64,000 nt of DNA, taken from positions 82,890,525-82,954,524 of the forward strand of contig NC_080571.1 of the NCBI RefSeq assembly GCF_030247185.1. Reading direction: 5' to 3'. Both the position numbers and the translations under genes were made by a program. Origin of the DNA: Malaya genurostris. Taxonomy: Eukaryota > Arthropoda > Insecta > Diptera > Culicidae. Below the pieces are notes generated by a model, which was not told the DNA's origin, ran no database searches, and was given only the letters and a program-made list of their open reading frames with translations. Positions 33,045 to 44,476 of this stretch are shown one piece after another (within the stretch, counting starts at the first letter, position 1; each line of letters opens with the position of its first letter).

Positions 33045-33560
33045 TAAAAATCGCATTATTTCGGAAATACACATTAGAAAACCCATATATCTTTAGGAAT
33101 CCGCATAAAAATACGCACAACTTTGGATAAATCTGCATAAGAAATCAGCATTAAAAAAATCGCATATGTTTGAAAATCCGAATAAAAAACGGTAGAATTT
33201 TGAAAGTCCGCATTAGAAAAACCGCATTACTTAAAAAATTCGCATTGGAAAACCGCATATCTTCGGAAACTCACAAAAAATGGAAATCTGCATAAAAACA
33301 GTAGAACTTTGAAAATCCGCACAAGAAACTCTAAAATCCGCATAAAACCGGAATGAAAAATCACACAACTTCGGAAAACCGCATAATTTCAGAAATCCAC
33401 ATAAAAAATTCAATTACTTCGAATATATGCATTAAAAAAAACGCATAACTCAGGCAATCTGCGTAAGAAAAATCGCATAACTACGAAAATCCGCATAATA
33501 AACCGTAGAACTTTGAAAATTACCCCGGTATGCTGCATAAAAAGTGTGAATTGAAAAAAA
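33045..33560. repeat. Minisatellite array, right block
   Basis: Further roughly 30-bp units to about 33540. Marks the right limit of the 4.4-kb satellite field. Confidence 0.75.
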
Positions 33561-34090
33561 AATCGTTTTAATCCTCTAAATACATGAGATGAGGTATAAC
33601 TCTCGATGATTTTCTGTGGCTGAAGATTATTTTGCAAAAAAAAAACCTATTGCAGCACTAACTTCACATCTGAAGGAAGCAACGATTAACACTAATATTT
33701 TTTACTGTTCGCACAGATAGACAAACGTCTGCTGAATCAAAACTTTACCTGATAAAGCTGTGAGTCACATACAGCATGCCCAAACGCTACGACTTGTAAA
33801 TTATGACATATAGGTAAGCAAATGAAGCACTTTTCGAATATGCCAAAACTAATTATATCTGTTATTTACAATATGCATTTTTGATCGAAATATTCGGTAA
33901 TGTTTACAGGTCGGTCGCCCCGGGTCGGTGTTTCAGGTTCGATTTTCGCGGATAGAAAAAACTTGTAGGTTTAAGTTTCGTCTATGTGGTGTTTTATCTG
34001 ATTTTTATTCATCTGATATCTGATTTTCGTTCATACTTATTTTACCAGTCAGTTCTCCATGAAGCGAAACTAGGTTCATGGCGACTACAA
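33561..34090. other. No gene seen
   Basis: AT-rich unique-looking DNA without recognisable ORFs, repeats or RNA genes. Confidence 0.4.
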
Positions 34091-34326
34091 CACGGGTAAA
34101 AATGTATTGCCGGTACCATGATTTTTCAATTATGAAATCATGAACCATGTCTTCTCATGAAATCGCATGAGCGAAATGATTGATAACATGGAATTGTTCT
34201 TGAAAGGTGTATCATTGTTCATGATATCAACCGTTTTGATCATGAAATCATGACTTATCATTCAAGGTAAACATTCATGATTTCATGATCGTTAATCATG
34301 GTTGCGGCACTAGATTTTTATCCGTG
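34091..34326. mobile_element. MITE with long imperfect terminal inverted repeats
   Basis: A 236-bp palindromic unit: left cacgggtaaaaatgtattgc, then ggtaccatgatt; right complement cacggataaaaatctagtgc, then gcaaccatgatt. The interior is rich in catgatttcatgat, so the whole unit can fold. No coding capacity. Confidence 0.6.
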
Positions 34327-35280
34327 GATATCATAACGAACATAATTACTATAAATCGTTGTACCTGATTTGAAAATCATTCGTTTGTTACGACAAGACG
34401 AAGCTGGATTGTGTTATGTGTTTAATTTTTTTTTAATAACAACAACGATGCTTCGTTTACTTTCTGAGCTGTATTCCAAACCAAGCAAACACAAGGGTAG
34501 TGCTATTTGCAAAACACCTTATGCACCTTGCTCCACACTTTGCCTTTATTGAAGTGCCGGAGGAACAAACATTTAGTTCAACATAAACCGCCAAGCTCAG
34601 ATTAATATTGTTAAAACTAAGTTCAGTTCGATAGCAGTACTTACTTTTGCTAAATGCAAGTAATATTTTCGGTTTCACTCTAGATCTTCATGGAAGAATT
34701 CATTTCATTATGTAATTTAACATTATGTAAATAAATAACAGTAGATTCGAGAGGAAAATTCCAACTGCTTCTGATTTCTGAGTACTAATAAGCTGCGAAA
34801 ATCTCTCAAAATTGTGTTCGGGATTCAGACAGCACGACAAACACTAAGGTAACTGTACCCATATTCATCTCCCGTTCTCGATTTATTTTGTTTAACATAT
34901 GGTTCAAAGCCGAGTTAAGACAATCACTCGAATGATGAAATAAGAATTAACTGTTATTCATCTCAAGAATCGTGGAGATCTGATACAAAATAACAGGAAT
35001 TTTTGAAAAGAGACTCTTGTTAAAGTTGCTAATGAGACTTTTTTGTAACCGAATTATGTCACATCTTTTCTACCCTTGATTACCGGGAAAGGGCTGCCAT
35101 CTATTGAAAAACGTTCCAATTCTCGACAATCAAACTGAACCGAAAGTTTCTTCGTTCGAGGGAAGGTTGGAAAACTTTTCCGGATGGCAAACTGACTGAA
35201 GCAGAAAGGAAATCATAAACTCTTATCCTTTTAAATTAAAATTCACAACATTTCGAACTTGATACCGTACAACCGCCTGC
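34327..35280. other. No gene seen
   Basis: AT-rich DNA; frames at 34370-34552 and 34457-34678 look accidental. Confidence 0.4.
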
Positions 35281-36500
35281 CTGCAGGCATGCCTCTGGCC
35301 ACCCCCTCGCCAATCCAAAGGAAACTTTCTACCCTCACCTAAGCCGAAGCAGGCACCAACACACCAACAACAGCCACAAACCGTATACTGTGTTACTGAG
35401 GCTAGAGTCCTAGGTGCGTTCTAGCGTGTATCCTTTTCCGTGCCGCCGCCAGGGGGCTTCGATAGGGAAAGTTGCCCGAAAAAGGGAGATTCTCACTCCG
35501 ACAACAATCGAGATCTGCGCAACCAACAGTAGGCGTAGAAGAATAGGAACATTTTTTGTTTTCTTCCTCGTATCGGTGTCAAACGTTCCATGACTCTTCG
35601 CAAACGGTGCGTGCGTGCGTGTGTGCGTTGGCTCTCCCTCAGAACCAGAACCCGAAAACCGGTGGATGATGGGAAGGAAGTTTGGTAGGCTGCAGAAAAT
35701 GCCCTGCATTTTAGGCGGAGGGCGAAGGTCCCGTTAGGACTCACCCCGAAAAAAAAGTGGGTAGATTAATGCAAACTGTGCTGTGGCGAACGGGCCGACA
35801 TCGAACCGACTAAAGGGAATCTAATATTTTTGGGGTGAATTTTACGTTTACCGGGACTGTGTACGCACATGCTTCCCGTGGCACGCCGGTAACAGGGGCG
35901 AGGATGGAGAGAGAGGGTAGAATGCAGTTGTGTTTGTTCTGCTTTCAGCGTGTTCCTGTTCCCGTTCCCGTCACAGAACAGAAGAGGAGAGCTGGAGCGC
36001 AAAGTTCCTGTGTGCTATCTAAACCGAACCGAGCGCCAACGAACTTCTGGCTGGTCTGAGCGCCTAGTAAAAAGTCCATAAATCTTGACGAATCTATAAA
36101 TTTGGTTTTATTGCCCCCCACGGCTTCACTTTGGACCGGTTGTGGTTAGGCGACGGCTGCGGTTCGGTGTGTGCGTGCACAGTGCATGGGGAAATGCACA
36201 GTAAGATGTCTCCTCCGATTGTGATTCCTCCTTTCCTGATACCGACTCCTTATTCCGCTCTGTCCCCTGTCTGATCCATTGGGCACACTGGCAGTAGAAA
36301 GTTTGGCCAATTAGTGCGACGAATTTCATGCCCCGGATGTGAGTTTTCTTTCCCAAGGATACTACGACTGTGGACAACTGCAGGATCAAAGAAATTCGCT
36401 TGCAAAATGGATGGTAGGCGGATCGCCGCTAGCACTCCTATAGGACGGATTCGGGGCCCGATGTAGCTTCTTTAATGGAATTGAAATGTCTAGGCAAGCT
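35281..36500. promoter_or_regulatory. GC-richer unique segment, possible regulatory island
   Basis: Noticeably higher GC than its surroundings, with no transposon signature and no convincing ORF. It has gtgcgtgcgtgtgtgcgttgg (35604-35630) and a GAGAG cluster (ggagagagaggg, about 35904). Such islands in mosquito introns often mark promoters or enhancers. Assignment is inference from composition. Confidence 0.25.
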
Positions 36501-37017
36501 TTTCACCTAATGACTTTGACACTGCGGCGAAGGGGGAGAAACCGAAAACCGAATAGCTTCCGCCGATTTCGAGGCACCGAATTTGAGGATTAGTTGAGAA
36601 GTTATTTTGTTTTCGGTGAAGCGAACGCAGACATTTGTTTTTATGATTGGCACCCGAGATCACTTTTATTCCTTTTACTGCCCAACAAAGCTGTTCGTAA
36701 GATAATTGTCGTAATCCGTGCTGATGATTAAATTACTTTTTCAAGTGAATTGAAACTGAAACGGACAGAACTCGAATAATCGTCGCCGTCATGAACAATA
36801 TTGACCAAAAATTTAACATCTAGTAATATGAGCACATGATAATATATGCGAAAATTTATCGTAACACTTTTTTATACATGCAAATCTGGCAAAAAAATTC
36901 TGTAAATCCGCATTGAAAACACCAAATAGTAATCCCAATTCACTAAGAAAAATAACCAATCTTCGGAAATTCGCATAAAAAATAACTGTATAATTATTCA
37001 GACTTTTATGATACTAA
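36501..37017. repeat. AT-rich DNA with a small satellite fragment
   Basis: 36890-36990 contains two or three units of the roughly 30-bp minisatellite (ctgtaaatccgcattgaaaa, cttcggaaattcgcataaaa). The rest shows nothing. Confidence 0.45.
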
Positions 37018-38425
37018 CTAGCTGAATGACCCGGTGTTGCTCGGAAATGTTTCGGGAAGAAAAGGCCGAACAAAATTCACGAAGTTGTCCTACTTAGTGT
37101 AATACTGTGAGCAGTTTTATGTTGCTACTCAATCAATTTTACCTTACACTTCCCATATTTGCGGCACTTGCTGCACTCCCTCTCCATTGAAATAACCTTT
37201 TAATCTACATTGACATAAAAGTAGTATCTGTATTTGTCAAGATGCATCATTTATCGTAGAATAAATTTTATATTCAACTCCCCTTTCATTAGTGAACTTA
37301 CTACAGCTCTCCTCCATGATAACCCTTATGACCACCTCTTAGTAGTGTACGAAGTATCTGTGCTCTTCAAAAAGTATCGATTTATTCATTAAAATTAACA
37401 ATAGCAGTACTACTTAATTCAAATTAACGATAGCAATACTATCTATCACAATCTGGACATTCTTGCCCCTCTCTTATTTTATGAAAAAAAAAATCAAGAT
37501 AAAAATTGGTTTTCAAGATCCTCTTCTCCTAGTCTGAATCCGCCCCCTATCTTGTTTGACGGCGAATACGAAAATGTTACAATAAACCTTTGTCATGAAT
37601 ATCTAAGCTTGTCGTGACCACCTCTGAATAGTAAAAAGTACCTGTGCCAAGTTTGGCGATAATTTACTGAGTTGTTATGGAACTTTGCTCACCCCCCCTC
37701 CCCCCACACTCTCCCCACCTTAAAAAATCCAACCTAGTTAAGTGTGGTGAGTTGGAGTTGTTTTGGAGTAACGTTCGATTATATTAACAATTTGAACTTT
37801 GCTCCTCCCTTGGATGAGACCCTTACTTTATCCAGCCGTTCCCACTGTCTTCTTAAAAATGTTCTTAGGATCATCTGAAGCGCAAATAATATCTGTACTC
37901 AGCAAGAAGTATCGTTTTATGGAAAATTGTATAAACTTCACATTAAATTTCACATTAAACATCCTTTTTCAGAGGCACTCATTATACCTACCCCCCACAA
38001 ATATCCTTAAAACCATATTTGAGTTTTTCAAAATGTATGTAAAAAGTATCAATTCTCTTCGAATAAGACAAATTTCGACATGGCCTCCTCAAATTAAGAA
38101 CGCTTGCTACACACTCTCTCCCCTGAGAATATCCTAATGATCATCTCTGAAGAGCAAGAAGTACCTTTGCCAAGTTTGATTGCAATACGTTCAGCAGTTT
38201 TGGAGTTATGCCGTTAAAAATCGATTCTTGTCAAGTTATATGAATTTTTTCATGACCCCTTCTTGTAAATTACACTTGCTACGCTGTCTCCTCTATAAAA
38301 CTGCTCCCTAAACCATCTCTGAAATGCGAGTAGTACCTGTGCCAAGTTTGGTGGCAATCCGTTCAGTAGTTCCGAAGTTATGGCGTTACAAACATACAAA
38401 CTTACATCCATTTTTATATATATAG
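37018..38425 (+). repeat. Dispersed element with internal degenerate tandem repeats
   Basis: Starts near tagctgaatgacccggtgtt and ends tttttatatatatagat. Inside, a phrase recurs about six times at 37320, 37610, 37860, 38130 and 38300: accatctctgaa..gcaagtagtacctgtgccaagtttgg, often followed by caatccgttcagtagtt and gagttatg. The end acaaacatacaaacttacat is typical of a dispersed insect repeat. Unit spacing is about 170-290 bp. Family not identified. Confidence 0.55.
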
Positions 38426-38429
38426 ATCA

Positions 38430-38790
38430 CATAATAGTGCAATTCCAGAAAAGGTTTGCTAGTCTTCCGACTTTACATACTCCAATTTGTACGATACTTG
38501 ACACACGATTTCTGATGGCAGACGTCTTGTTTTGGCTGGATGAAGAGACGAATCCGATTTACGATTGATTCTCAAAAATGGATGACGAAACTTACATGAA
38601 GATGGACTTTTGGCAGCACCCCGGACAAAAGCTATTGGATATAAATACCCAAGAAAGCTTATGATCTGGCAAGGTATTTGCAGCAGCGAACAAAAAAAAA
38701 CCCAAGCTTTGTGGTGGAAGTACCTGAAGCAGCATATTCTTCCGTACATTTACGATCACAATGTTAATCAATGTTAATCAAATGATTCAA
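38430..38790 (+). pseudogene. Degenerate mariner-like transposase fragment
   Basis: KMDDETYMKMDFWQHPGQKLL (from 38577) followed by a stop-broken SGK/WQ region and YLKQHILPYIYDHN match the first catalytic Asp segment of a Tc1/mariner transposase. Only this central part remains. Confidence 0.55.
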
Positions 38791-39349
38791 GATTTGATCT
38801 GATTTGCAAACTGTCACTACAGAAGAGAACCGCTACAGTGCACAGAGGTCCGAAATTGAGATTTCATGCTTTTAATTATTTTCAATAGTATCCTAGAATA
38901 CTATCGGATACAAATCATGTCTTCGAGTTTTTGAAGTAAATCAAAAGTACTTTTGAACTAAAGCGGTTTGGTCTGCAACTTCTAGAGATAATCAAATACG
39001 AAATATGTCAATTTTCTACACATAGTTATACATAACTTTTTCAAGCTCATAAAGTTTGAAAGTGTTCCATAATTTCACGGATTTCCACTAAATCTAACGC
39101 TTTTTAGAACAAATCTTTTCTCTAGGATCAATGTGAAAAAAGTTGGAATGAAAAAACTGATTTTTGGAACCTTTTCATTAACACTGGAAAAAAATGAGGG
39201 GGCTCAGGGTAACCAATAAAGCTAGCCGAATAATGTCATCGTTTTTTTTTTCTATACAATACAATCATTGTGAAAATCGACTTTTCAACCGAATGTCATA
39301 TACCATTCGACTTAGCTCGGCGAACTGTGCAAATGTCTGTGTGTGACAA
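38791..39349. other. No gene seen
   Basis: AT-rich DNA with no supported feature. Confidence 0.4.
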
Positions 39350-40010
39350 AAACTTTCACACACTTTTCTCGGAGATGGCTGAGGGGGTTAACACAAACTT
39401 GGATATAAATAAAAGGTCTTGATTGATTGATTATATCGTTTATTTATGGCCGACTTTGACCAAGTTGCGGACGTTCGCCGGGAAATAAAAGTTCCCAAAT
39501 TTTATTTGGATCCTACTTCCGCTTCCGGAATTACAGAGTGATATGCACCAAAAAAAAGGAAAAGAATACCACTCACTTTTCTCGGAGGTGGCTGAACCGG
39601 TTTTCACAAACTTCAAGGTTCAAATGAAAGGTCTTATGATCCCATACAAAGTTTCTGAATTTCATTTGGATCCGACTTTCGGTTCCGGAGTTACAGGGTG
39701 ATGTGCATTAATAAATCAAAACAATGTTAGAAGCTTTTTTCGAAGACGACTCAACCGATTTTCACTATATTAGATTCAACTGAGAGGTTTTCAGATAACT
39801 TAACAATATCCCGATTTTTATTCAGATGCAACTTCCGGTTCTCGAGATAGACTGTTTAGAGTAGAGAGTACTAGAAATATCAGATTTTCATATAATCAAA
39901 CTCAAATTAGCAGATCTGATAGTCCCATGAAAAGTATCCAAGTCCAACTTCCGATTCTAACATAACAAGGTGATAAGTTTTCAAAATTTCAAACCATCAT
40001 AGAAAATTGT
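39350..40010 (+). repeat. Degenerate tandem array of a dispersed repeat
   Basis: About four units of roughly 150-200 bp. Each has a tttctcgg.g.tggctgaaccg-like opening, cacaaact, aaatgaaaggtctt, then catttggatcc.acttccggtt and ccggaattacagggtgat. One unit carries extra sequence (gattgattgattatatcg...gttcgccg, 39421-39480). Single units occur at 5960-6290 and 43440-43620. Confidence 0.6.
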
Positions 40011-41004
40011 AAAATATCTTTTGAGATGTGCTCGAAACTGTTCCAATTCGTAGGTCATGTTGGTTTATGGCCATACAAACTTTATTTAGTTGTACCGTCA
40101 TTTATTTCAAACCGCCATTTAAATCGAAGGTACAGCAAATTTTGTTAATTCTTTTAAATTTGGCTTAAAACTGCTTCAATTTGAAGTTCATATTATCTGT
40201 TGGTTTAAAAGGGCGGGTAGGGTCTAACACTTATGACAAATCATTTATTTTTTTCTTTCTGGGCTGATATTATGCATCTCGAATCGAGTTGCTCGAAACG
40301 ATTATTTTTGAAGTCGATTCGACTGAACTGAGGCATTACGTATCGCCTTCGACCTCGTCATCGAGATCCTAACAATGTGGTACTAGATTTCGACTGATGC
40401 TGCTCGAACTGTCATAACATACAAAGGTAAACAAACCCATATACATTGCAATCATACAAAAAAATAAACTGTGAATTATTGTTTGGGTATTTTCGATTAC
40501 ATTTATTCAGTTCAAGTACTGAAAAGAAGCAAACTGTTTGTAATAATGCGGTTTTAAGTTGCCACGAAATTAACATGAACACATTTCTGAAATTTAAATC
40601 AAGAAGCAGATTCGTTTCCACTCCATTTGAAAATGTAAAGAATTTTTTCAAGCGTGTTCTTGTACACAATTTATCGATGAACTTTTGAAATTATAATAAA
40701 AAAAATTCTGTGTTTTTCATGTATTGTTTCAAGTCTAATACAATTTACGTCATCCATATGTGTAGTTTTAATAAAAGGCTTTTAGGTTTTGCAGCTTTCT
40801 TTGTAGTATTTTATCATATTTATTAGAAGATATTGCTTTAGCTAATATACCAGGAGCAACCCATTCTTTGTAGTATTCATAATCTATTTAGGTACTATTG
40901 AAGAGTCAAATACACGCTAATAGCACGAGATTGTGATGCTTTTGGCATATTCTGAATACTTACAAGGTGTTTGGACAAATTTGTCAATTTACTTGAGTTA
41001 GATA
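40011..41004. other. No gene seen
   Basis: AT-rich DNA. Overlapping frames at 40412-40688 on both strands show no domain. Confidence 0.4.
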
Positions 41005-41910
41005 ACAGATCGGCTGAAAAGTTCGTATCGTTTCTATGGGAGGGCGCCACTAGAATTAAATCCATACCATTTTCAGTTAGTACCAACCTTCAAAAGATAC
41101 GTGTATAAATTTGACAGCTGTCTGATTATTAGTTTGTGAGATATTGCATTTTGAGTGAAGCTACTCTTGTTATTGTGGAAAAAATTGAAAAAAGGAATTT
41201 CATGTGTTGATGAAACACTACTTTTTGATGAAAAATAGTGCCGCCGATACCAAAAAATGGCTTGTTGAGTGTTATCCAGACTCTGCACCGGGCGAAGCAA
41301 CAATTCGTAAGTGGTTTGCAAAATTTCGTACTGGTCATATGAGCACCGAAGACGATGAACGCAGTGGACGTCCAAAAGAGGCTGTTACCGATGAAAACGT
41401 GAAAAAAAATCCACAAAATGATTTTCAATGGCCGTAAAGTGAAGTTGATCGAGATAGCTGACACCCTAAAGATATCAAAGGAACGTGTTGGACATATTAT
41501 TCACGAATATTTGGATATGAGAGGATTGTGCAAAATGGGTGCCGCGTGAGCTCACAATCGATCAAAAACAACAACGAAAAACCATGCTGAAATTGAACGA
41601 ATTGGGCTTCGAATTGCTCCCTCATCCACCGAATTCTCCAGATTTGGCCCCCAGTGACTTTTTCCTGTTCTCAGGCCTCAAGAGAATGCTCGCTGGTAAA
41701 AAATTTAAAAGCAATGAAGAGGTAATCGCTGAAACTGAGGCCTATTTTGAGGCAAAGGACAAATCGTACTACAAAAATGGTATCGAAAAGTTGGAAGATC
41801 GCTATAATCGCTGTATCGCCTCTGATGGCAATTATGTTGAATAATAAAAACGAATTTTGGCAAAAAATGTGTGTTTCTATTAAACGATACGAACTTTTCA
41901 GCCGAACTGT
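41005..41910 (+). mobile_element. Irritans-type mariner, internally deleted copy
   Basis: A 906-bp element with TA at 41003-41004 and 41911-41912 and near-perfect TIRs (acagatcggctgaaaagttc / acagttcggctgaaaagttc). Compared with the full copy at 46219 it lacks about 390 bp across the middle of the transposase gene; the junction is at about 41576. The two copies are otherwise nearly identical. Confidence 0.92.
41180..41844 (+). pseudogene. Mariner transposase, internal deletion
   Basis: The start codon is altered (ATT where the sister copy has ATG). HTH region …KKWLVECYPDSAPGEATIRKW is readable from 41204, and a one-base insertion in the A-run at about 41403 shifts the frame. At about 41576 the sequence jumps to the last part, LKLNELGFELLPHPPNSPDL and APSDFFLFSGLKRMLAGKKF, ending GNYVE. 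The deletion removes the first two catalytic Asp residues. Confidence 0.88.
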
Positions 41911-41912
41911 TA

Positions 41913-42830
41913 TATGGGTAAAAACATTATTTGCTCATTGTTATCGAGCGAATAAGCTTTTTCCCGCAATCCGTTTAAGCGGCGTTTTATGTTCACAGGA
42001 TTCAGAAAATTTATTACAAACTACAGTTACTGGGCATAGGTTAGTTTCGGCTTGCTTTTGTTATTTTAAATAAACACCACGCAGCTTTCAATTAATATGC
42101 TTTCTAAACAGTTCGACTTGTACATAATATGCCAAACACACATAATATATAACGATATACAAAACAATGCATTAAAATAAAGATTATCAACACTAATATG
42201 TTTATGAAAATCTAAGATGTTATCGATAACTACCTTTAAATAAAAAAGAAACGTATTCGAAAACTCATAGTCGATAGTAATAAGGCTTTCGACCATTTCT
42301 TATCGAATTCAGTCGTTTACGAGCTCGATTGTTTTGGTTCCATAATGCCAAAACTTCTCGATAATCTAATACTTTTTCGAGTGAAGTCGAACGAAGCTCG
42401 ATGATCGACTTCGAATCGAGAACCATAATACGAAACGTGGTCGATTCGATAAAATTTTAGTCGAATCGAGATACATAATGCCACCCCTGTTTCTTATAGT
42501 AAAACATTTCAAGAATATTCTGTGAAATTTTCAAGCCTATCGGAACAAAACTCAGCAAGTTATGGGCCTTTATCTTTGCTTATCTCATACTGCGAAGAAG
42601 TGAGAGCAGCCCAAGATTTCTGCTTCGATTGACTTGAAAACTTGACAAAGCATACTTGAAATGCTTGATTATAACTTATTATAGAAGAAAGAATATGATT
42701 TTTTGAAAATGTTAGACACTACGGGCTCCCTTGAGTAACAATTTTCATTCATTGATTTTATAGACAAAAAACTTTAAACGCGTTTTTCTCGAAAGCAGGT
42801 GAGCAATTCCAGAAATGCTCAGCAGATCAT
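41913..42830. other. No gene seen
   Basis: AT-rich DNA. 42330-42480 has repeated tcgaatcgag words (also at 40270-40370), an unassigned degenerate repeat. Confidence 0.35.
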
Positions 42831-42833
42831 CAG

Positions 42834-43135
42834 ACTCGACCTTCTCCGATTTGGATGAAACTTTGCATATGGCTTCAGTATGGCAAACCATAAGTTTTGA
42901 ACCGATGGAGAGGTCAATCCGACTCGAGACTGATTTTCTAAAAAGGGTGTATGTATTTTTGCATTTCACAAAAATTGCCTTTTTCAAATCGTTGTAACTC
43001 GGAAACCGTTAACTGTACAAAAATGGCGTTCAGGAAGAAGTTCGTCGGATTGACCTCTCCATCGGTTCAAAATTTGTGGTTTGCCATACTGAAGCCATGT
43101 TCAAAGTCTCATACAAATCGGAGAAGGTCGATTCT
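42834..43135. repeat. Inverted repeat, two arms of about 92 bp
   Basis: Left arm 42834-42926 and right arm 43044-43135 are reverse complements at roughly 90% by eye: both contain cgaccttctccgattt, atggcttcagtatggcaaac and aaccgatggagaggtcaatc in mirrored order. The spacer is about 118 bp. A transcript would form a long hairpin. Confidence 0.75.
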
Positions 43136-44295
43136 GATTTTGTCACTTTTTCGTCTACTCATTGCTGGAAATTGATCATGTTTTGAAAGTCCGTGTCCAT
43201 CGTCAGTCAAAAACTATTGCACCATTTTTTTTTTCAAATTTGGCACATATTTTCTACATATAAAAAACCAGACCCCAACGTTTTCCTTTTTGCTGTGCGT
43301 TACTTTGGGGAGGTTTTACAGCTACAAAACGGCGGATTTTTTCGTGAAAAATCGTTTTCACTTCAAACAACCACCAAAAATTCAAAAAATTAAAAAAAAA
43401 TCGAACAGAAACTTTAGGGTCTAGAAAGACTTCTTCTTTAACTATGCTGCTTTGATTTGTTCACTTCCTTAATGATCCGAGTTTCAGTATACCGGTATCC
43501 AGTTTTCGGTTCCGAAAAAACCGGAAATAGTGGTCAAAATCTTTGAAATAGAGCTCACTTCATTTTTCTCGTATATGATTTTCATTAACTTAAATTCAAA
43601 TATAGTATATAAATGCAAAGGGTGTTTTTTGTAAAGCTTGCTGATTTGAAATTTAAATAAAACACATGCTAAATTGTGAAATTATCAATTTTTTTATTTG
43701 GTAGACAGCATTTAACATTTAAATATGTTTTCGGACTTCTGACTTATCCATTCAACGGGAAATGCGCCTCATCTCTGAAGAGAATTTTGCACTGTAAACA
43801 ATTTCAATTGAACACTAATTTTGAAAATAAATGTCCACCATTTGGAAGCGTTTTTTTCTGGAGTTTATCTATTCATGATGATTTGCCAAACAATACTGAG
43901 TAGAGACGTCACTTTACACTGTCAAAACCTGTCACTTACCGGTCCCTATTGAAAAAACAAACTTCCTAAAAAATACCCTTTAGTAGTATTATGTAAAAAA
44001 AAGGTTTCAAAACTGAGTTATGCACTTATTAAGTTTGTAGTATTTTGATGAATCTGACTTTAATATATAAGATATAATAAATAACATGAGAAAAGCATCA
44101 TTACACCACTAGTTGGATTTGAACAGTTTTTTTTTTATATTTTAAAGTGCAAGAAAAGGTATTAAGTTTTAAGTACTCAACACAGTTATTTATTCTGTTA
44201 TTGTTCCAAATTAGGCAGTAATATTTATGCGTTATAAATGATATTGAATGGCTCAAGCTTTATGTATCAGTAATTTATTACTGATTGGACAATTT
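43136..44295. repeat. AT-rich DNA with one dispersed-repeat unit
   Basis: 43440-43620 carries a diverged unit of the repeat at 39350-40010 (ccggaaatagtggtcaaaat, gagctcactt, gattttcattaacttaaatt). The remainder shows no gene. Confidence 0.4.
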
Positions 44296-44307
44296 CCTTA
44301 TTTTCTG

Positions 44308-44464
44308 TTTTGTTTTGTTTCGATTATAGAGGCTTTAACCTTAAGGTCATTCACCTCTTCGGACCAGAAAAACTTTCTGATCCTATGTGCGGGGTTGGGA
44401 ATCGAACCCAGGCGGGCTGCGTGAAAGGCATCGACTTACCCATCACGCAAAACCCGTCCCGAAC
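44308..44464 (-). mobile_element. tRNA-derived SINE (SINE200-like)
   Basis: On the minus strand it begins gggacgggttttgcgtgatg (box A region) and has ggttcgattcccaaccccgc (box B). The body continues aaaaactttctggtccgaag-like text and ends in an A-rich tail. Target-site duplications CCTTATTTTCTG lie at 44296-44307 and 44465-44476. Three related copies lie between 48.7 and 49.7 kb. Confidence 0.85.
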
Positions 44465-44476
44465 CCTTATTTTCTG

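Noticed and set aside
29130..33560. Regularly spaced short repeats resembling a CRISPR array
   Set aside because: Units are contiguous and diverged, without unique spacers, and the genome is eukaryotic.
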